Part shown: piece by piece, positions 5,390 to 11,543 of the stretch
Layout: every line of letters starts with the position of its first letter
How positions within the stretch are numbered: position 1 is the first letter of the stretch
NCBI GenBank assembly: GCA_039177895.1
Contig: JBCDFO010000128.1
Location: forward strand, 1 to 11,543
DNA: 11,543 nucleotides
Direction: 5' to 3'
DNA from: JBCBEX01 sp039177895
Lineage (GTDB): Bacteria; Bacteroidota; Rhodothermia; Rhodothermales; Rubricoccaceae
Program-made: the position numbers and the translations under genes
Notes under the pieces: model-generated
What the model saw: the letters and a program-made list of their open reading frames with translations, nothing else
Databases searched by the model: none
Told to the model about the DNA's origin: nothing

Positions 5390-6868
5390 TTAGCGCTGGG
5401 CCTCTAGCTCGCTGGCCAGCCGTCGCAAGGCGTTCAGGTGCCCATCGAGACCGGCCTTGAACATCGGAAGCGGTTGTTCGGGCGCGATGCCGACGCGCTC
5501 CCACAGCACGCCCTCGGTGTCGAGGTAGACCTCGTTGGAGAGCGAGAGCCGCCAGCCGTTGGGCAGCGTGCGGAAGAGCATGTCCGAGAGCGCGCCCCGC
5601 GTGGCCGACCCGGCGTGCGTCACCTGCGGCAGCGCGCGCATCTCCATCGTGAACGTCTCGGCGGCGCTCACGGTCACGTCGCTCGTGAGCACCACGACAG
5701 GCTTGGTGTAGACCGTCTCGGCGGGGACGATGGTGAACGATTGCCGCGTGTCGTCCTTCGCCCCGTAGGCGTACTTCGTCAGCCCGAGTGTCGGCTCGGC
5801 GGTAAAGTGCGCAGCGATGGCGAGACTGACCTCGTCGTAGCCGCCCTGGTTGAGCGCCACGTCCACGATCAGCGCGTCGGTGTCGGCGAGGTCGGCAATG
5901 GCTTGCCCCATGACCGTGTAGACCGCCGCGATCTCGTCCTCAAAAGGTGGGTCTTCCCCGTCTTCCGTCTCCTCCGCGAAGCCATCCATGCCAGCCACAT
6001 TGATATAGCCGATGCGTCCGTCTGGCCCGCCGAAGCGGCCCCAGAAGACGTTGCCACCGCTGGCCGTCTCATAGGCTCCGGCGAGGAGACTGTCACGTAT
6101 GGCGCGCCGGTTGGCGAAGTACCACCGCGTGCTAAACGCGCCCTGCGTCTCAGCAGCGTCCTCGGCCGTCGTGTCGCGCGCGGCGAAGCCGGCCCGCAGC
6201 ACGGGACCCAACTCGGGCGCAGGCCGCCCCCCGGCACGGCGTGCTTCGCCTTCGACCTCGCCGCGCAGCGTGAGGTGACTGTCTTCGATGCCCTCGATCA
6301 GCGCTGCGAGCGCGTCGAAGAGCGCGGCGTCGGAGGTCGTGTCGGTGATGGTCGGCGCGAGGTCGGCGTAGCGCGCGGCCCAGTCGATCTCGTAGAGGTC
6401 GAGGAAGGCATACTGCTCGTCCATCACGCTCCACAGGTAGTCGAAGACCGCACGCGGGCCGTCGGGGTGCTCCGCGCGGCAGGCTTCGGGGACGGCGTCG
6501 ATGCGATCGAGATAGTACCGTGTCGAGTTCGCCTCGCGGAACGAAAGGAGGATCTCGTTGCCCCCTGTATCGCTCTCACTGCCGTCGGCGAGGGCGTACA
6601 TCCGCAGCGGCCCGTCCATGTAGATCGAGGTCTCGACGGGGAGGCAGCCCGCCTCGTGCGCCGCGTAGATCGTGAGCGTGTCCGGCGTGATATCGAGAAC
6701 CCAGCCGTAGCCGCGGCTCTGCCACACGCCGTGGAGCGCGGGCGCGAAGCCATCGTCCGTCTGCGACAGCGCCCAGTCGAGCGTGGTAGAGCGCACCGGG
6801 CTCGGGTCTTGAGCCACAGCACTTTGAGTAGAGACTGCCAGGAAGAGCAGAAGGAACGCGAAGCGCAT
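5390..6868 (-). CDS. Secreted S41-family peptidase, IRBP/tricorn-like (492 aa)
   Basis: An exported serine peptidase. A clear Sec signal peptide opens it: MRFAFLLLFLAVSTQSAVAQ, with AVA before the likely cut after Ala19. A unique region (about 20-135) precedes the tail-protease-type domain. Visible S41 motifs are IEDSHLTL with His198, IGYINVAGM, LIVDVALNQGGYDEVSLAIA, SAAE with candidate nucleophile Ser401, and GALSDMLFRTLPNGWRLSLSNEVYLD. The Lys general base of CtpA/Tsp enzymes is not at the expected place, where Ala follows the TRG; His198 may serve instead, as in tricorn-type members (inference). The frame stays open upstream to 7273, but that stretch lies antisense to the Lrp gene and lacks a signal sequence, so the ATG at 6868 is chosen. 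The gene stands alone and its substrate is unknown. After export it should lie in the periplasm or outside the cell. Confidence 0.9.
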   Translation of the reverse strand: MRFAFLLLFLAVSTQSAVAQDPSPVRSTTLDWALSQTDDGFAPALHGVWQSRGYGWVLDITPDTLTIYAAHEAGCLPVETSIYMDGPLRMYALADGSESDTGGNEILLSFREANSTRYYLDRIDAVPEACRAEHPDGPRAVFDYLWSVMDEQYAFLDLYEIDWAARYADLAPTITDTTSDAALFDALAALIEGIEDSHLTLRGEVEGEARRAGGRPAPELGPVLRAGFAARDTTAEDAAETQGAFSTRWYFANRRAIRDSLLAGAYETASGGNVFWGRFGGPDGRIGYINVAGMDGFAEETEDGEDPPFEDEIAAVYTVMGQAIADLADTDALIVDVALNQGGYDEVSLAIAAHFTAEPTLGLTKYAYGAKDDTRQSFTIVPAETVYTKPVVVLTSDVTVSAAETFTMEMRALPQVTHAGSATRGALSDMLFRTLPNGWRLSLSNEVYLDTEGVLWERVGIAPEQPLPMFKAGLDGHLNALRRLASELEAQR

Positions 6869-7013
6869 CGGGGTCGGGGATGGGAGTGAGGGGAAACGGC
6901 TCAGGCTACGGGGGCATCGCTGACGAGTTGAGCCGAAAAGCGCCACGGCGCCGACGCAAATCGCCGCGATGCGTAGGTTCTGCGGCGAAAACCGCCACCG
7001 ACTGCCTTCCGCC
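6869..7013. promoter_or_regulatory. Divergent promoter region between S41 and Lrp, with two inverted repeats
   Basis: This 145-bp gap must hold both promoters. Two 7-bp perfect inverted repeats are visible: CGGCTCA (6897-6903) with TGAGCCG (6929-6935), 25-base spacer, and TCGCCGC (6961-6967) with GCGGCGA (6982-6988), 14-base spacer. Lrp-family proteins often bind such regions and control themselves and a divergent neighbour. No clear -33/-7 boxes were found for either gene. Confidence 0.4.
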
Positions 7014-7478
7014 ATGCTCGACGCCCTCGACCGCGCCCTGCTGACCGAGCTCCAGACCGACAACCAGCAGACGCACGCGCAGCTCGGCGCGAAGGTGGGG
7101 CTCTCGGCCTCGTCCGTGCGGCGGCGGCTCACTACCCTACGCGAACGCGGCGTGATCGAAGCCGAGGTGGCGATCCTCGCACCCGAGACGGTCGGCGTGC
7201 AGGCCATCGTGCTCGTCACCTTCGGCGAGGAGTCCATCGAGGGCGAGAACGCCTTCCGTGAGCGTATGCGCACCGCGCCTGAGGTGCAGCAGTGCTACGC
7301 CGTCGCGGGCCAGGTCGACTACGTGCTCGTCGTCCACGCTGCCGACCTACCGAGCTACGAGGCCTGGGGCAAGCGCGTCCTCCTAGCCGAGCCAACGATC
7401 CGGCGCTACGACACGCACCTCGTCTGGTCGCGTATCAAGTTCTCGACGGCAGTCCCGCTCGACCAGGACAGGTCCTAG
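7014..7478 (+). CDS. Lrp/AsnC-family transcriptional regulator (154 aa)
   Basis: A feast/famine-type regulator of standard length. The N-terminal HTH covers LDALDRALLTELQTDNQQTHAQLGAKVGLSASSVRRRLTTLRERGVI (2-48), with the recognition helix at 31-43. The C-terminal RAM (AsnC ligand) domain runs from about 62 to 142, with AVAGQVDYVLVV (96-107) at the amino-acid-binding turn and the usual ending WSRIKFSTAVPLD. Such proteins form octamers and respond to amino acids or related ligands. An in-frame ATG at 6969 would add 15 unusual residues; the ATG at 7014 matches family length. It is the only plus-strand gene, divergent from the secreted S41 peptidase and convergent with the S9 peptidase. Control of S41, or of both, is an attractive guess because Lrp relatives sense amino acids, but no binding site proves it. 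Confidence 0.93.
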   Translation: MLDALDRALLTELQTDNQQTHAQLGAKVGLSASSVRRRLTTLRERGVIEAEVAILAPETVGVQAIVLVTFGEESIEGENAFRERMRTAPEVQQCYAVAGQVDYVLVVHAADLPSYEAWGKRVLLAEPTIRRYDTHLVWSRIKFSTAVPLDQDRS

Positions 7479-7517
7479 TGGCTCCGTGGTTCAGTACGTC
7501 AGTGTTTCAGCGTCTGC
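7478..7517. repeat. Period-8 array at the convergent Lrp/S9 junction
   Basis: Five 8-base units read GTGGCTCC, GTGGTTCA, GTACGTCA, GTGTTTCA, GCGTCTGC. They fill most of the 64-bp gap between the two convergent stop codons and begin at the last base of the Lrp stop. The pattern GTNNNTCA is clear in the middle three units and weak at the ends. No other terminator-like structure is obvious in the gap. Confidence 0.55.
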
Positions 7518-7542
7518 CCCCTTCGGAGCGTCGCGGATCGCC

Positions 7543-10020
7543 CTAATCCACCTCGCGCTCCGGCCCGACGCTCTCTGGCCCGACACTTTCGTCAATGAGC
7601 TTGAGGATGCGGCGGTACTCGTCGGTCCAGCTCGTCGGCTCGGTGAAGCCGTGCGGCTCGACGGGGTAGATCGCGAGCTCCCAGTCCTCCTTGCCGAGCT
7701 CGATGAGGCGCTGCGCGAGCCGGAAGATGTCCTGCGGCTGCACGTTGTCGTCGATGAGGCCGTGGCACATCAGGAGTGGGTCTTCCAGGCCGTCGGCGAA
7801 CTCGATTGGGCTGGAGCGCTCGAACGCGACGGGGTCCTCGGCGGGCGTGTTGAGGATGTTCGACGTGTAGACGTGGTTGTAGTGCGCCCAGTCGGTGACG
7901 CTACGGAGCGCCGCGCCGCCGCCGAAGTGCTCCGGCTCGGTGAAGAGCGCCATCAGCGTGATGAAGCCGCCGTAGGAGCCGCCGTAGATCGCCACGCGCT
8001 CAGGGCCGATGTCGTGCTCGGTGCCGAGCCAGCGGCTCGCATCAACGTAGTCCTGGAGGTCGCGCCCGCCCATATGGCGGTAGATCGCCGTGCGCCAGTC
8101 GCGGCCGTAGCCTGCCGAGGCGCGGAAGTCGAGATCGAGGACGACGTAGCCGCGCTGCGCGAGGAGGTGGTGGAACATGTACTCGCGGAAGTAGCTGCTC
8201 CACCAGCGGTGCACGTTCTGGAGGTAGCCCGCGCCGTGGACAAAGAGCACCGCCGCGCCGTTGGGGGCCGCGCCGAACTCCTCCGGCCGATAGATCCGTG
8301 CCGGGACCTGCGCGCCGTCGGACGCCGGGATCTCGATGATCTCGGGCGCGCGCCAGCCGTGCGAGAGCCAGTCCTCCGTCGGCGAGTCGGTGACGCGCAC
8401 CGGCGCGCGGGCCCCCTCTCGGGTGAGTTCCTGGATGTAGACCTCGGGGGGGTAGTTGGCGGCGGAGTAGAGCAGCGCGAGCGTCTCGCCGTCGGGGCTG
8501 AGCGCGAAGTCGTTGCGTCCTTGGAGGCTCGTCAGCTTCGTCCGCACGCCGCCATCAACGCCCATCCGGTAGACGTGCCGCTCGTGCGGTGATACCTCGC
8601 TCGACTGGAAGACCCACGTCCGGCCGTCGCGCGTGAGCTGCGGGTCGAAGACCTCGAAGTCGCCGCGGGTACGCTGCGTCACGGTGCCCGTCGTCACGTC
8701 CACGTCGTAGAGGTGGCTGAAGCCGGTCGCCTCGCTCTGGAACCAGAAGCGCGCGTAGGTGCCATCCCGTTCAGGAATCCACCCGACGCTGTTCTCGAAG
8801 CCGAACCACGGGATGCCCGGCCCGGCGATCCACGCCTCGTCGCGCTGCCGGTCGAGGAGGGTCAGGCCGCCCGTCTCGGCATCGAGGCGCGCGATCCAGC
8901 GGTCTTTGTTGTCGTCTGCGCGGGCGATCACGACGGCGTGCGCCCCGTCGGGACTCCAGAACGGGCCATACGGGATAAGCACGCGCGACGAATCCGTTTC
9001 CTGCCCCTGCTCGCGCTCGTAGTCGGCGGCGTCGAACGCGCCGGGCAGCGTGGTCAGGTCCACGGCGTAGGTCGTGTCACGCGTAAGGTCCTGGATGTGC
9101 AGCATCGGCTTCGTACCGGGGCGACCCACCTTCGGGCGCGCGCTGATCTCCTCGGCGTAGCCCGAGACCGTGACGTAGTCGGTCATGCTCGTGCGCGTCT
9201 GCTCGACCGGGTCGGCGAGGACGAACGTGGCGTAGCGCCCACCGGGGCTGAGCTGGAGCTGGCTGAGCTGCTTGCCGCCGTAGTAGTAGGGCGTTGGCAG
9301 CCCGCGTGCGGCGTCTTCGCGCTCGGCAGCGGCGGCAGCGAGCGTGTCGCGGCGGTCCTGCTCGCGGAGCACGTCGAAGAGGCGCGTCTGCTGTTCGGCG
9401 AGGTAGGTGTCCTGGTCGCTCGGCTCCGCCTCGCTGGGCGCGGTGCCGCTGCGGAGGTCGGTAAGCTGCGTGAGCGCGCCGGTCGCCCGGTCCATCCGAA
9501 AGACGTTGCCGTCGCGCTCGAAGACGAGGCCGGTGCCGTCGGGCGTGAAGCGCGGGTCGGACTCGCGGCCAGTTGTCGCAGTCAGCCGGGTGAGTTGGTT
9601 GCGGTCGCCGCCGTCCATCGGCAGCGCGTAGCGGTAGAGGTCGCCATCGCGGGCGAAGACGCGGTGCGCGAAGTCAGGGCTGTAGGCGAGGCGGTCGGCG
9701 TGCCACCCGTCGAAGCGGGGGGCCAGCGCGCGGCGCTCCTCCGGCGTGACCTGCTCCGGAGCCCCGCCGTCGAAGCGGAAGAGCGAGTCGCTCTCGAACG
9801 CACCCTGCGGGTTCCAGGCGAAGTAGACGGCGTCGCTCTGGTCGGTCCAGAAGACGCTGGTCGGCCACGCGCCGATCCAGGTCGCCGGGTCCTGCATGAT
9901 CTCGGCGACCGTCAGCGGCGGGGTCGTGACCGCGTCGGCGGTGGCCGTCGCGGGCTGCGCGGCGAGGGCGGGGGCGAGCAGGACGCTCGCGAGCGCGAGC
10001 ACAGAAGCGAAGCGGGACAC
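7543..10020 (-). CDS. Secreted S9-family (prolyl oligopeptidase / DPP IV-like) peptidase (825 aa)
   Basis: An exported serine peptidase that by family cleaves short peptides, often after proline or alanine. A signal peptide (MSRFASVLALASVLLAPALA, cut near Ala20-21) leads into a long beta-propeller (about 40-560) with repeats such as PRFTPDGTGLVFERDGNVFR and FALSPDGETLALLYS. The C-terminal alpha/beta hydrolase domain (about 580-815) has AVLFVHGAGY, the nucleophile motif GGSYGGF with Ser682, HGLIDDNVQPQD with Asp757, and PHGF with His790, which together form the usual triad. The start is a GTG at 10020, chosen because it directly opens the signal peptide; no Shine-Dalgarno is seen. The C-terminus carries a duplicated SVGPE from a 15-bp imperfect tandem repeat (7561-7590). 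It has its own upstream region and is convergent with lrp. With S41 it suggests use of external peptides. Exact specificity is not readable. Confidence 0.93.
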   Translation of the reverse strand: MSRFASVLALASVLLAPALAAQPATATADAVTTPPLTVAEIMQDPATWIGAWPTSVFWTDQSDAVYFAWNPQGAFESDSLFRFDGGAPEQVTPEERRALAPRFDGWHADRLAYSPDFAHRVFARDGDLYRYALPMDGGDRNQLTRLTATTGRESDPRFTPDGTGLVFERDGNVFRMDRATGALTQLTDLRSGTAPSEAEPSDQDTYLAEQQTRLFDVLREQDRRDTLAAAAAEREDAARGLPTPYYYGGKQLSQLQLSPGGRYATFVLADPVEQTRTSMTDYVTVSGYAEEISARPKVGRPGTKPMLHIQDLTRDTTYAVDLTTLPGAFDAADYEREQGQETDSSRVLIPYGPFWSPDGAHAVVIARADDNKDRWIARLDAETGGLTLLDRQRDEAWIAGPGIPWFGFENSVGWIPERDGTYARFWFQSEATGFSHLYDVDVTTGTVTQRTRGDFEVFDPQLTRDGRTWVFQSSEVSPHERHVYRMGVDGGVRTKLTSLQGRNDFALSPDGETLALLYSAANYPPEVYIQELTREGARAPVRVTDSPTEDWLSHGWRAPEIIEIPASDGAQVPARIYRPEEFGAAPNGAAVLFVHGAGYLQNVHRWWSSYFREYMFHHLLAQRGYVVLDLDFRASAGYGRDWRTAIYRHMGGRDLQDYVDASRWLGTEHDIGPERVAIYGGSYGGFITLMALFTEPEHFGGGAALRSVTDWAHYNHVYTSNILNTPAEDPVAFERSSPIEFADGLEDPLLMCHGLIDDNVQPQDIFRLAQRLIELGKEDWELAIYPVEPHGFTEPTSWTDEYRRILKLIDESVGPESVGPEREVD

Positions 10021-10098
10021 GGGAGTCGGGAGGCAGGCGAGCGGGAGCGCGCCAACTTACGCCGCCGCCTCGTGCCCCGACCGGGCCCTCCCTGCGCA

Positions 10099-10225
10099 GT
10101 CATACCAAATCCGGGAGCAGACGTGCGACTGATCCAGAGCACCGAGGCCGGATTTGGGCTGTCGGCTGTCAGCTATCGGCTTTCAGTTTCCCAGGTCGCA
10201 ACTCATCAAACGGACTTGGTATCAC
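10099..10225. mobile_element. MITE-like element with imperfect terminal inverted repeats
   Basis: GTCATACCAAATCCG (10099-10113) matches the reverse complement of CGGACTTGGTATCAC (10211-10225) at 13 of 15 bases, bounding a 127-bp segment with no gene. Inside, CCAAATCCGG (10105-10114) is mirrored perfectly by CCGGATTTGG (10148-10157), and a heptad array follows. The architecture fits a small non-autonomous element or a structured intergenic repeat. No target-site duplication is evident and no transposase is nearby. Confidence 0.45.
10158..10185. repeat. Heptad tandem array GCTGTCG/GCTGTCA/GCTATCG/GCTTTCA
   Basis: Four 7-base units share GCTNTCR with alternating G and A in the last position. 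The array lies inside the inverted-repeat-bounded segment upstream of the S9 gene. It belongs to a different sequence family from the arrays at 114-148 and 1051-1079 but has the same period. Confidence 0.65.
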
Positions 10226-10235
10226 ATCCTCTGTT

Positions 10236-10258
10236 CGATCGCATCGTCTGCGCGATCG
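10236..10258 (-). terminator. Candidate terminator hairpin downstream of the histidine kinase
   Basis: CGATCGC (10236-10242) pairs perfectly with GCGATCG (10252-10258) around a 9-nt loop, about 50 bases past the kinase stop. No U-run follows. A perfect 12-base palindrome, CCGTCCGGACGG (10293-10304), lies 2 bases after the same stop and could serve instead. Both are weak calls. Confidence 0.35.
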
Positions 10259-10306
10259 GATCCGGAGCGAGCGCGCTGGCTGGACGCACGTGCCGTCCGG
10301 ACGGGC

Positions 10307-11543
10307 TCAGCGTGCCAGCACCGTCCCGACGGTGAGCAGCACCTCGGTGTCGTCGAGCGGCTTCGTCAGCACGGCGTCGAAGCCCGTGGGGGTAGTGCCT
10401 GGCTCGGCCAGCGCGATGGTGAACGCCTCCATCGTACCCGCGCAGGCGTGCAGCCGCGCCAGCATCGAGGCAGCACTGTCGGGGCCGTCCAGCGTCGGGT
10501 CGAGGAGAAGCACGTCGAACGGGCGCTCCTCGGCGACGGCGAGGGTGTCGGCGAACGTCGTGGCAGTGTGCACCTCGCAGATGCCCATGAGGTACGCTCC
10601 GACGAGCGAGCACACCGTGGCCTCGGCATCGGCTACGAGCACGCTCGTCGGCTGCGCCAGCGGGCCAGGCGTGGGCGGCGCGCTGGAGCGGGCCGGGCTG
10701 GCCTGCGACGGCTTCGGCTCGACCGCCGCTGCTCTATCGGCCGCCGCCGTTCTGCGGCGCACTGGTGGTCGAACGTCCGTCACGAGCGTCTCCACAGGCA
10801 GCGTGTCGCCAGCCCCATCCGGGGCGTGTGCTTCGAGACCCTCGGCGCCGGCGCGATGCCCAGCCTCCACGGGCACGGGGCTGCCCTCTTCCAAGAAGAA
10901 CACGTCGGCGTGGTGGGGCATCGCGTCCGGCACCTCCGCGGACGCGTCCCAGGTGCATGGCAGCGTCACCGTGAAGGCACTGCCGTGGCCGTGCGTGCTC
11001 TCGACCTCGATGGTGCCTCCGACCAGCTGCGTGAGCCGGTGCGCGATCGTCAGCCCGATGCCGATGCCGTCGTGGCTGCGCGTCCACCCGTCCGACTCCT
11101 GCTCGAAGGCATCGAAGACGTGCGGGATGAAGTCGGGTGCGATGCCGGAGCCCGTGTCCCGGACCTGGAGCACGAGTTCGTCGTCGCTGGCCGCGAGGTG
11201 GACGACGACCTCGCCCTCCTCGGTGAACTTGATCGCGTTCGTGACGAGGTGCGTGGCGATGCGATGCAGCACCGACTCCGCGCCGTTGCACACGGCCAGC
11301 GCATCATCGGCGTCGAGGCGCAGGTCGATGTCGCGCTCGTCGGCATAGCCGCGCAGGTCGGTCACGACCGCTTCGAGCGTGTGGACGGGCACGAAGGGCT
11401 CGGTCGTCGTCGGCATCTCCCCCGCTTCGATGCGTGCGAGGTCGAGGACGGAGTCGAGCGTGGTCTTGAGACGGAGCGAGCTCTGGTGGATGAGCCGGAG
11501 CGGGTCCTGCAGCTCGGGCGGCGCGTCGTGGAGGAGCCAGTCG
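10307..11543 (-). CDS. Hybrid sensor histidine kinase, C-terminal part with a degenerate receiver domain (5' end outside the window)
   Basis: The frame is open to the window edge; 411 residues are visible. The first 42 encode the end of a HisKA dimerisation domain (IHQSSLRLKTTLDSVLDLARIEAGE), so the Met at 11416 is internal and the phospho-acceptor His lies beyond the window. A HATPase_c domain follows, with N-box HLVTNAIKF, G1 DTGSGIAPDF, F-box FDAFEQ and G2 DGIGIGLTIAHRL. A Pro/Ala-rich linker (about fragment residues 200-298) leads to a receiver-like domain (about 300-411). There the phospho-acceptor Asp348 (LLLD) and Lys394 (TKPLD) are kept, but the acidic pair is reduced to Asp305-Ala and the switch Thr is Ala378. 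The kinase core looks active; phosphotransfer by the receiver is doubtful. Input domains, membrane location and partner regulator are not visible. Confidence 0.9.
   Translation of the reverse strand, partial: DWLLHDAPPELQDPLRLIHQSSLRLKTTLDSVLDLARIEAGEMPTTTEPFVPVHTLEAVVTDLRGYADERDIDLRLDADDALAVCNGAESVLHRIATHLVTNAIKFTEEGEVVVHLAASDDELVLQVRDTGSGIAPDFIPHVFDAFEQESDGWTRSHDGIGIGLTIAHRLTQLVGGTIEVESTHGHGSAFTVTLPCTWDASAEVPDAMPHHADVFFLEEGSPVPVEAGHRAGAEGLEAHAPDGAGDTLPVETLVTDVRPPVRRRTAAADRAAAVEPKPSQASPARSSAPPTPGPLAQPTSVLVADAEATVCSLVGAYLMGICEVHTATTFADTLAVAEERPFDVLLLDPTLDGPDSAASMLARLHACAGTMEAFTIALAEPGTTPTGFDAVLTKPLDDTEVLLTVGTVLAR

Noticed and set aside
5438..6889. Plus-strand open frame (483 codons) opposite the S41 peptidase
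   Set aside because: Shadow of the S41 gene; low-complexity charged product without family features.
6869..7273. N-terminal extension of the S41 frame
   Set aside because: Lies antisense to lrp, is Ser/Arg-rich and would bury the clear signal peptide starting at 6868.
8713..10335. Plus-strand open frame (540 codons) opposite the S9 peptidase
   Set aside because: Antisense to a peptidase with a full catalytic triad; no recognisable motif and it runs through repeat DNA.
10290..11348. Plus-strand open frame opposite the histidine kinase
   Set aside because: Ser/Ala/Arg-rich shadow of the kinase, which has clear HATPase motifs on the minus strand.
11416..11416. Met at 11416 as the start of the histidine kinase
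   Set aside because: The frame continues upstream to the window end and encodes the HisKA end (IEAG motif), so the gene is cut by the window edge.

Overview
This is a GC-rich bacterial chromosome window. I see no rRNA, tRNA, CRISPR array, transposase or phage gene. Gene content suggests the Bacteroidota/Rhodothermota side of the tree, near Salinibacter, Rhodothermus or Rubricoccaceae. The grounds are two secreted peptidases of the S41 and S9 types, a one-piece double-FtsX permease paired with a PadR regulator, the lack of a clear Shine-Dalgarno sequence before any start, and one promoter resembling the Bacteroidota -33/-7 type. This placement is inference; no marker gene is present.

Layout. 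Eight genes lie here and all but one are on the minus strand. From the right end leftward: the C-terminal part of a hybrid histidine kinase (cut by the window edge), an S9 prolyl-oligopeptidase-family peptidase, an Lrp/AsnC regulator (plus strand, convergent with S9 and divergent from S41), a secreted S41 peptidase, a PadR regulator with a FtsX-type ABC permease 5 bp downstream, a TetR regulator and an SDR oxidoreductase. The longest open frames overstate several genes. The preferred starts are inside them: TetR at 1665, ABC permease at 4540, PadR at 4887, S41 at 6868 and Lrp at 7014. The kinase frame, by contrast, runs out of the window, so the methionine at 11416 is not its start.

How the genes work together. 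PadR and the permease form a likely two-gene operon. Two copies of a CTCTAC-N5-AGARAAAA element stand 64 bp apart upstream of padR and are candidate operators. TetR and the SDR look like a regulator-target pair in the style of E. coli BdcR/BdcA. A perfect 18-bp palindrome sits in the spacer of a good SDR promoter, its half-site recurs before tetR, and TetR has a Cys-x-x-Cys pair in its ligand domain. Lrp and S41 share a 145-bp divergent promoter region. The kinase and S9 show no clear link to neighbours.

The most unusual content is non-coding. Almost every gene junction holds a short tandem array of period 7 or 8, often touching a stop codon: 114-148, 1051-1079, 1741-1827, 5355-5389, 7478-7517 and 10158-10185. 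One makes a textbook G-quadruplex motif just after the tetR stop. Another is folded into a 74-bp inverted repeat between the permease and tetR. A multi-hairpin REP-like element (5130-5225) and a small element with terminal inverted repeats (10099-10225) fill two larger gaps. I found no clear new defence or biosynthetic system.
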